Origin: Mytilisepta virgata
Lineage: Eukaryota; Mollusca; Bivalvia; Mytilida; Mytilidae
DNA: 64,000 nucleotides
Assembly (NCBI GenBank): GCA_028015205.1
Contig: CM051520.1
Span: 10,202,501-10,266,500 of the forward strand
Direction: 5' to 3'
Shown: one piece after another, positions 55,711-64,000 of the stretch
How the letters are laid out: each line of letters begins with the position of its first letter
How positions within the stretch are numbered: position 1 is the stretch's first letter
The notes under the pieces: model-generated
What the model was told of the DNA's origin: nothing
Database searches by the model: none
What the model saw: the letters and a program-made list of their open reading frames with translations, nothing else
Position numbers and translations under genes: made by a program

Positions 55711-58183
55711 GTAATATTATATATTTGTAACGAAAATTCAAAATACAGTCCACTCTTGTTATATCGAATCTGCTTGACTCAAAACTAGTCAGTCAAAATC
55801 TGAGAAACTCTCCAAAGACAAGATATATAAATATAGTACATGAATAAGTTGAAATTTTGGTTTTGTTCAAGGAAAAGTAAAAAAAATATTATACAGTTAT
55901 TGAACAGTATTGAGGGATATAGCCATTTTATTTGTCCCGAGACTATTTCCCTGACGCATAGCAGAGGGAAATTGTCAATGTGTTGAGGGGAAAAATAAAA
56001 TGGCTATATCCAGAAATGGCTGTTTAGGCCACACCAAATTGATTTTTCATTCTTTGGATTTTTGGATTGCAAAAATATGTATGAGCTAGGAAAATTTTAA
56101 TTGTTTTTTCTTGAGTACTTGTTTTTTTTTTGGACGCAGATAAAATTTACATGCTACACACATTTTTAAAAATAAAACATTGCAAAATATGGGAAAAATC
56201 CCAATTTTTACAAAATTTTAGGAGTTGGCAAACAATCTTTTTTTAATTTCTTGAAAAGTGAAGAATTTGGGCGATATTGATAAATGTTGTCACAATGTGT
56301 GTTCTTGTCAAAGAAGTGTTTATATGTTTTAATTAATAAATAGTAGTGTATCAAACCAATCCTTTTATTTTCTCTAAATACAGATTAACAATAACTTTTT
56401 TTACAGACATTTAAATATAAAACAACTATAGGTATTGAAACTGTCTTAGCCAAACCAAGCACAATTTTTGGTAATCATTAAAATTTAAAAAATACATGTA
56501 ATACAAATGCTTATTAAAAAAACATTTATTATTCCATAAAATTTAAATATTTTTATTTTCTAAATTTTTTTACTCGGATTTTCATAGATTTTTTCCCCCT
56601 TGGACATAAGTTAAAGTAAATAAACTTAAAATTGTGAGTCGGTATCATTAAGCATGTATATTATTGATATGTTTGGTAAGCGTGTACATGTACAAATGTA
56701 GTTATTAAAATATTGACCTAAATCCATGTTATCATTTCAATTATATATTTTGTGACAGTGTGGATGTGGATGTAGTTATTAAAATATTGACCTAAATCCA
56801 TGTTATCATTTCAGTTATATATATTGTGACAGTGTGGATGTGGATGATACAGTTGCAGCAGATTTATTATCTGCAGCTAGAAACTACAAGATTAAAGGAT
56901 TAGAAGATCTGTGTCTGCAGAAAATGAAAACTGGTGTGTCAATAGAAAGTGTTTGTATTGTCTTAAACCATGCTGTTGACAGTCAGTTGAAAGAAAATTG
57001 TTTAGAATTTATATTTCGGTACCCTCAGGAAGTGATGGGGACAGACGGTTTCCTTAAATTACATCCAGTTCATTTAAAAAGTTTAATTAAAGATGATAGA
57101 TTTAATGTAAAAGAAGAACTAATTTTTGAATCACTTATTAAATGGTCTGAGAAAGAATGTCGTCGCCAGAATGTGATTCTTAACTTACAAAATCAAAATA
57201 GATTTTTAGAGGAAATAATTAAACTAGTAAGATTTGGATTAATGGATCACAAATATGTGAAGGAGAAATGTAAATCATTTCTAACCGGGTCAGTTTACAT
57301 TGACGTAATGGAAGAGCTCGCAGATATGGGAGATACATCTGGATATATCAGAAGAAAACGTGGACTGGTTGCCACCCCTGATGATTCAGTTTCAAGTACC
57401 TTGACCTCAAGTAGTAGTAGTAATTCGAGTCGAGTGTTTGATAGAGGTGACGGTGGTGGGCAAGGATTTGGGTCAACACCTGGTTCAGTAAGGTCAAATT
57501 TAGGGGTTAGTTCATCTTTCTCGGCTATTTTACGTTTAAATAGTACTGGCAGTTCCCATGTGTTACCTCCACGAACCAATCCAACTGAACCTCAGAATAG
57601 ATCAACAATACCAGAACAAACAAATGTCATACAGTCAGTAGAAACGGTACCAAGATTTTCAATGGACCACAGGGATAGGGCCAGATTAGGATACTTCATC
57701 GAACGTGATCAGCGTATCATTGTTGAAAGGTTTGAAGCTACACAAAGTGGTAAGGCATACACTAGAGATAACAAAGATGGGATCTCATTTATTGCATCTC
57801 AAAATCTTAAACTTCATGGAATCTTGATATATGGAAGCCACCAGAGACCTGGAAAGTACAATATCGAGATGGAGATATTCAAAGATACTGGAAATCGTGG
57901 ATCAGACCTTGAACGTGTTCATGCATTGCGAACCAGTATGGATACAGATGGAGCTACAAAGGTTTATGAACTTATAATAACACCACCAGTAACCGTTACA
58001 TCAGGAAAAGTTTATACTATTAGGGCATTATTTAAAGGTCAGGCTAGTTTCTATGGGGTCAATGGAAATGGTACAGTTTTGAAAAATGGTCTTCAGGTTA
58101 ACTTTGTGACTGACACAACCTGCCTTAATTTGACATCTACTGAAATAGGACAGTTCCCAGGTTTGATTTTTGAAAAAGTATAA
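55469..58183 (+). CDS. BTB-BACK-PHR domain protein 2 (BTBD1/2/3/6-like), 536 aa
   Basis: Two coding exons, 55469-55710 (within an exon open from 55349) and 56815-58183, join in phase 2 (donor gtaatatt, acceptor atcatttcag). The chosen ATG (MAGAGEDWRNGKS) aligns with the start of BTB protein 1; the exon is also open upstream to 55349. Domains: BTB (about 8-115: LLECNRYMLDNQLHTDVTF, AHRTILISRSQVFESML), BACK (to about 235: IFRYPQEVMGTDGF, VKEELIFESLIKWSEKECRR), a Ser/Gly-rich linker (about 260-345: SSTLTSSSSSNSSRVFD), and PHR (about 370-536: KDGISFIASQNLKLHGILI, GSHQRPGKYNIEMEIF, GQFPGLIFEKV). Probably a CUL3 adaptor, by family. The long linker distinguishes it from protein 1. Confidence 0.9.
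55711..56697 (+). other. BTB gene 2 intron
   Basis: AT-rich intron. The foldback element at 55915-56011 is the only structured feature recognised. Confidence 0.5.
55915..56011. repeat. Foldback element 3 (intronic hairpin)
   Basis: ggatatagccattttatttg (55915 on) and caaaaataaaatggctatat-type sequence (to 56011) form near-complementary 24-base arms. The loop holds cgagactatttccctgacgc and agagggaaa. Compare the elements at 9002 and 12159. Confidence 0.85.
56698..56845 (+). repeat. 74-bp tandem duplication spanning the 3' splice site of BTB gene 2 exon 2
   Basis: gtagttattaaaatattgac starts at 56698 and 56772, and both 74-base copies run through the polypyrimidine tract into exon sequence (tgtgacagtgtggatgtgga). 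They differ at three sites or so. The upstream copy reads atttcaatt where the used copy reads atttcagtt, so its acceptor AG is gone. Confidence 0.96.
56815..58183 (+). CDS. BTB gene 2 exon 2
   Basis: Acceptor atcatttcag at 56814 completes a serine codon (SYIYCDSVDVDD). The exon runs open to TAA at 58181-58183. Confidence 0.92.
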
Positions 58184-58257
58184 ATTTAAAACAGAAATTA
58201 TTGAATGAAAGTTACTAAAGATGGTATTCAATTCATTTAACAAGTTGGAATATTTTA

Positions 58258-58520
58258 GAAAATTACGGTAGATGGTTGTCCAGTAGCGGTCATTACATGC
58301 ATATTCAGGATGAGAACATGTTGACATGGTATCAAAATAGACACTGCTTTGTTTTACACCTAACCTTTTGAGCTAGATTTTTTTGAAAATTACGGTACAA
58401 TGTAGATGGTTGTCCAGTAGCGGTCATTACATGCGTATTCAGGATGAGAACATGTTGACGTGGTATCAAAATAGACACTACTTTGTTTTACACCAAACCT
58501 TTTGAGCTAGATTTTAACAA
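58258..58520 (+). repeat. ~130-bp tandem duplication in BTB gene 2 3' flank
   Basis: aattacggta starts at 58261 and 58388. Both copies share tggttgtccagtagcggtca, ttacatgc, aggatgagaacatgttgac and ccttttgagctagat. Confidence 0.92.
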
Positions 58521-59635
58521 TGCTAGCTCATAAGGTCACAGGAAGAAATGTCATCCCAAATGGACACTTTTTTCTGATTACAAGCTGCTATAATGCTACT
58601 TGCTTAGTGGAGAAAAAACAAATACCCAACACTACCACAAGGCCACCTGGTGGTAGAAGTAATCATAGAAAACACATATTAAGCTAAGCATTAAAAAATT
58701 TGACTTACACATGTATTTTGGAAGAATGTCTGTTAAAGGTCAAATGCATGTATATATAAAAAGAAAACTTTGATGTGTTTAAGATAAAGGGAGTTAACTT
58801 GTGTTATTGTTTAATGCCAATTTTGGAATTTCTTGTTTGCTTTAGGGTTAAAAAATTCATTCATTTAGAAATAGGTGTAATCTTGTACAGTACGGCAAAA
58901 TTAAAAATATGTATGTTTAAAGTTTAAGGCTTAACAAAATTAGGGTAGGCATGTTTGTTTTATTTTGTTGAATATTTTCATTTTGCCTAAATGTAAAACT
59001 AAATTTTGTGTTTTTTTTTTCCTTTTTTTTTTTGATGAACTGTGCTTTTCTGTTGAATTTGAATGGATGCATATACATTGTATATGGAAATTTTTAATTG
59101 TATTCAAATGAATTTTCAGTTAAATTTTAATGGATGTCTGTATAAAATAATTTGTTCCTTACCTGAACAGATCAGTGTACATATGTGAAATGAAAAACAG
59201 AAATTTTGAGGGAACAATGTATTGAGCAAAGAAAAAAATTGTACCACTACAGCATTTATATCCACAATAGAATAGACAGGTTGTTTTAGATGGAGCCTGC
59301 ATGAATTAATGTTAAATCCTTGAAAATATAAAATAAGTGTAAGAATTGTAGTAAGATCAAAAGATTTTTTTATAAACACTAATTTCCTGAGGTCTGTAAT
59401 AAATTATAAGCTATTATTTTGGCGATGTACAGTGGTTGGTGGGTGGTCAGGAATCAGGATCCTACAAACAGTGATGAAGCTTCTTGTTTTTGATTTTTTA
59501 TTTGACTATTGGAATATTTAAATTTAGCATTTATTTTACAATGTATGTATACAAAACCATAGAAATTGGTTCACTTGAAACATCCAAATTTCACTCAACT
59601 AAAGAACTGATACTGATAACACCCCCCCCCCCTCC

Positions 59636-59666
<31 letters not shown>

Positions 59667-59994
59667 GAAAGACTGCTACAGGAGTTAAAGGATGTCAAAT
59701 TGGCATTGTATACAAGGCTTAGGGCAAGAATTCAATGTACCGGGCACATGTAACGTCACATTTTGAAAGAGTTTGTTAGCATTCAGATTATGTAATGTAA
59801 GTAATATGGTATTTTAATTCTATTTTGTAGCTCATCTAGTCCAAAAGCTATTGCCATCAATATGCATCAGATTTAACCCTTAATTGTAAACTTTAAAAAT
59901 ATTATCCCTGAATTTGTCTTTTCAAGTTAAACCAAACTTGCCAGGGATTGTCCTTTGATGGTTCTTTTTCAAAATTCAACAATGGATGATAATA

Positions 59995-60145
59995 GAATAT
60001 CTAATATCATGTAAATGTATAATAGGTATCATTATAATGTATATATGTGTATATGAACGTGTTTTAATGTGACTTGTATCTTATATCATGTAAATGTATA
60101 ATAAGTATCATTATAATGTATATATATAAATGTGTTTTATCACCT
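59995..60145 (+). repeat. ~85-bp tandem duplication
   Basis: atcatgtaaatgtataata followed by ggtatcattataatgtatat and a tgtgtttta end occurs twice. Confidence 0.8.
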
Positions 60146-61927
60146 TTTATCATGATCTAACAAATTACTTATCTCATTACCAGATTCCTACTATCCATAT
60201 ATTTTTTTTTACACATCTTGACATGGTTCATTTTCATACATATCTTGAACTGAATATAGTTGAGATGTAATATTACCACAATACATGTATTAGCTACACT
60301 TACTGTTCATATTTTGTAAGGCAATTTATACAATTTTGGATACACATCATGTAAATGTACTTTATTCTTTTTACTACTAACTCAGAATATCAGCTATACA
60401 ATGTAGATCGTATGCTTTACCCAGTAGTGTCCATGTCATATTATTGGTATATTGGCTGAAGCCTTAAAAACAGTTTTACATGTTAAAATAATACATGTTT
60501 ATACATTAAAGATACATGTTTATACATTAAAGATACATGTATAGACATTAAAGATACATGTATTCTTGGAATTAAGTTATTGTTCAAAGAATATATAATC
60601 ATTTTTTATTTTTCTTTAAAAGTTTAAAATTTTTTAGCTCATCTTGGTAGGGTCCATGGTAGAATGACTGTATAGCATCTGTTACCTTTTTTGCATTTTA
60701 ATTGCGGCTGTTGCTGAAATATATGTATGGGAGAGTCAGAAGGCAAAAACTTGATGGATGGTTATTGTTCATATATATATATATATATAAATTGGTAATG
60801 AACAGTAAAGGAACATGTAATAATGATTTATAATTTTATGCATTCTGTATGGTCTGAAAGTGGCATAAACCCCCAATATATATAATCATGTTGTTCATTT
60901 ACTTATATGAGTTGATTATGTTGTATAGGAATGTCTTGTTTATGAGAATACTGTTTGTTATTTTATGGGTTACTGCTAAACATAATAAATTGTAATATGT
61001 CTTGTTTTTTATGTTCAGATTATGCTAATGGGGCCATTGTGTACTTGCAGTGTTCTGTGTAATTTTTCTCCACAGTGACTTTATGATGAAGAACAGCAAT
61101 AAAAGCAGTGTTCATTTGCTTTCACTTTTGTCACTTGCAGGTATTGCTTTTGTGTCAAGATTTTATCCACAATATCGCTATTTACTAATAGTCACCTCTA
61201 CATACTAAACTTGAATACAGTAGATGAAATGTTTTCTTCTTTAAAGTAGAATCACACATCTAAAATAGCACATTTTTACTCGGTAATTTGACCCATGTTC
61301 TGTCTTGGTTGAGCCTGTAGGTCATTGTTGAAGACTTTACAGTGACTTTCAAATGGAGAACAGCAATGAAAGAACTGTTCCCCTGCATTTTGTATGCTGT
61401 TCCAGTTTAAATAGGTTGGTTTCTCATGTACGGTAACCCTATATCCATCTTTCTAACAAAAAGGAAAAAATTCATGTGACAAACCAAAGAGCATTAGAAT
61501 AAAACAGTATAAAACAGTGTGAAATGTCACAAAAAAACTGAATGATATCAGGTGCTCCAGAAGGGTAAGCATGTCTTGTACTATTAAAGGCACCCATTAC
61601 ATTGCAAGTAAAGAAAATCTGACAAATTGTCAATTCCAGTAAGATGTGAAATGTGAAGAAAGATATCTAGTAGCATTTGCAAGATATCAACTGCGATAAA
61701 ATTGTGATAATGTAAAAGTTTTGGAATAATGATCAATATAGAAAGTACATAACACAATCTTACAGTATTTTTGCTGTGTCAGGAAAGAATGCACATATAA
61801 CATGCACAAAAGAACAAATCATGACATAGTTGTGTTGCTGCTATGGCCATTTGTCAAAAAGTTAAAATCATCATGTAGCCTTTCTACTTAAAAAAAATGA
61901 AACTTCATTAATAAGTACATGAAAACA

Positions 61928-63703
61928 TTCTCATCACTTGGCGTCCGTCGTTGTCCGTCGTCCTTTAACTTTTACAAAAATCGTCTCCTCTGAAACTACT
62001 GGGCCAAATTGAACCACATTTGTTGAAACTTGGCCACAAGCATTATTAGGGTATCTAGTTTAAAAGATGTGTCCGATGACCCTGCCTGCCAACCAACATG
62101 GCCGACATGGCTAAAAATAGAACATAGGGATAAACTGCAGTTTTTGTCTTATATCTCAAAAACTAAAGCAATTAGAGCAAAACTGACATGGGGTAAAAAT
62201 GTTCATCAGGTCAAGATCTACTTGCTGTGAAATTTTCAGAAGAATTGGTCAACTGTTTGTTGGGTTATTGCCCCTGAATTGTTAATTTTAAGGAAATTTT
62301 GCAGTTTTAGGTTATTATCTGGAATATTATTATAGATAAAGACAAATTGTAAACAGCAAAAATGTTCAACAAAGTAAGATCTACAAATAAGTCAACATGA
62401 AATTATTGATTGACCCCTTATAGGAGTTTTTGCCCTGTAAAGACGTCATCCAGCGTATACTTTCCTTTAAAGACCTTTTTTCTCTCAAACCACTGGGCCA
62501 TTTGAGACCAAACTTTGTGAATTTCAAAAATATTCTTATATGAAACTACAAGGCCAGTTGGAACCAAAGTTGGTAATGGTTCTTAAGAGGTTCTCTTTCA
62601 GAAATATGTCCAATGACCCAGACTGTTAACCAAGATGGCCGCCACAGCCGACCTTAGTTTAACATAGGGCCCTATGGGAAAATTCATTGAAAAATCTTCT
62701 CGTCTTAAAGCACTTGACCAGTTGGAACCAGACTTGGCAGCAATGGTCCTCAGATGGTCCTCTTATAGAGGTGTGTCCAATGACCCGGACTGTCAACCAA
62801 GATGGCCGCCACAACTGAACCTAGTTTAACATAGGGCCCTATGGGAAAATTCATTGAAAAATCTTCTTGTCTTAAACCACTTGACCAATCGGAACCAGAC
62901 TTGGCAGCAATGGTCCTTAGATGGTCCTCTTATAGAGGTGTGTCCGATGACCCAGACTGTCAACCAGGATGGCCACCACAACCAAACTTGGTTTAATATA
63001 GGGCCCTATGGGAAAATTCATTGAAAAATCTTCTTGTCTGAGACCCCTTGACATATTGGAGCCAGACTTGGCAGAATTGGTCCTTAGGAGGTCCTTTTTC
63101 AGAAATATGTCTGATTTTATGGACTGTGAACCAAGATGGCCGCCACAGCAGACCTTAGTTTAACATAGGACCCTATGGGAAATTCACTCAAAAATCTTCT
63201 CGTCTGAAAACACTAAGCCAATTAGAATTAGACTTGGTAGCAATGGTCCTTAGATGGTCCTCTTTCAGAATTTTGTGCGATGACCCAAACTGTCAACCAA
63301 GATGGCCGCCAAACCCGAACTTAGTTTAACATAGGGCTCTATGGAAAAATTAATTGAAAAATCTTCTCGTCTGAAACCACTGGTCATATTGGAGCCAGAA
63401 TTGGCAGCATTGGTCTTTAAGAGGTCTTCTTTCAGAAATGTCTGATCACCCGGATTGTCAACCAAGATGGCTGCCACACCGAACTTAGTTAAATATTGGA
63501 CCCTATAGGAAAATTCATTTAAAAATCCTCTTCTCTGAAACCACTTAGCCAGTTGGAACAAGAATTAGCAGAAATGGTCCTTAGATGGTTCCCTTTTAGA
63601 AATGTATCCTTTGACCTGGACTGTCAACCAAGATGACTGCCACAGCTGAAATTAGTTTAACATAGAATCCAGGTGAGCGATACAGGCTCTTGAGAGCCTC
63701 TAG
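61928..63703 (+). mobile_element. Helitron-like non-autonomous element copy C (most complete)
   Basis: Starts ttctcatcacttggcgtccg then a ~530-bp unique left segment (tcgtctcctctgaaactact, aactgcagtttttgtcttat, gggttattgcccctgaattg). About six tandem ~175-bp units follow (accaagatggccgcc, ttagtttaacatagg, ccctatgggaaa, cttggcagcaatggtcct). The end is ccaggtgagcgatacaggct then cttgagagcctctag followed by T. A perfect ggctcttgagagcc hairpin stands just before CTAG. No terminal inverted repeats and no Rep/helicase. Confidence 0.78.
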
Positions 63704-64000
63704 TTCTTATTGTTTCCAGTTTAAATATTCATAATTATTCTAAAAAAGTTAAATCATCATTACTAAAATGATGAAAAATGTTAATACAAATGTCTTTCCA
63801 AGTTCTTTGTATCTATGATCAAAGTTTGAAGTTGCTAAAAAGACTCACTAGACTGAAATTTCCTTAGTCTCCTCTATACTGTTACCTTATTAAAGTCAAA
63901 TGTTGTTCTGGAGTTATGTCGCCATGTCCATAAAAAATCAATAAAAAATCAAATATGCATGAAAAATCACAAAATTAGCAATTTTCAGGTAAATTAAAAA
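63704..64000. other. Intergenic tail, nothing recognised
   Basis: AT-rich sequence to the window end; no gene or repeat recognised. Confidence 0.4.

Larger units (their letters stand above)
58184..61927 (+). other. 3' UTR and downstream DNA of BTB gene 2
   Basis: No further gene seen. It holds a ~130-bp duplication (58258-58520), a ~95-bp duplication (59995-60145), short atacatgtttatacattaaa units (60485-60560), an (AT)n run (60774-60790), and C and A runs near 59621-59663. The transcript end cannot be placed. Confidence 0.45.

Noticed and set aside
57295..57579. 94-aa minus-strand open frame
   Set aside because: It is antisense to the Ser-rich linker of BTB gene 2; low complexity.
63265..63561. 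98-aa minus-strand frame (MFQLAKWFQRRG)
   Set aside because: It runs across the ~175-bp tandem units of the Helitron-like copy C and recurs with them.

Overview
This looks like nuclear DNA of a bivalve mollusc, most likely a mussel-like (Mytilus-type) animal. The sequence is AT-rich, genes are split by GT-AG introns, and most of the window is short decayed LINE, SINE, Helitron-like, MITE-like and tandem-repeat DNA. The repeat types resemble those described in bivalves (pearl/MgE-like elements with ~160-bp core repeats and an ACGG-rich tract; tRNA-derived SINEs). Species identity is inference; no marker gene is present.

Four protein-coding genes are supported, all on the + strand. (1) Positions 354-10395 hold the last ten coding exons of an EFCAB5-like gene whose 5' part lies outside the window: GAF-like domains followed by a segment that reads like the dynein stalk/microtubule-binding region. 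(2) 32416-35219 is a complete two-exon BTB-BACK-PHR gene (480 aa). (3) 41347-45087 is a four-exon gene for a 222-aa four-helix membrane protein. (4) 55469-58183 is a second two-exon BTB-BACK-PHR gene (536 aa). The two BTB genes have their only coding intron at the same place in the same phase, so they are paralogues. A decayed copy of the first gene's BACK region lies just downstream of it (36128-36300).

Layout: 1-10395 EFCAB5-like gene, with a striking 64-bp repeat array in one intron that repeats an exon end plus its splice donor; 10396-13278 downstream DNA; 13279-16031 a Helitron-like element carrying a nested element with 181-bp repeats; 16032-32398 a long repeat-rich stretch (LINE remnants, 180-, 350- and 167-bp tandem repeats, no convincing host gene); 32399-36760 BTB gene 1 and its broken copy; 38440-41210 pearl/MgE-like elements; 41217-45087 the membrane-protein gene, with a ~1.07-kb long inverted-repeat element in intron 1; 45088-54300 tandem repeats, MITE-like elements and several LINE 3' ends; 54303-55145 a second Helitron-like copy; 55349-58183 BTB gene 2; 61928-63703 a third Helitron-like copy.

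The genes do not form a pathway. The BTB proteins are probably CUL3 ubiquitin-ligase adaptors, and the EFCAB5-like protein is probably a ciliary or flagellar component. The most unusual features are structural: a splice-donor minisatellite, a tandem duplication across a 3' splice site whose upstream copy has lost its AG, a long hairpin-forming intronic element, and recurrent elements with Helitron-like ends.
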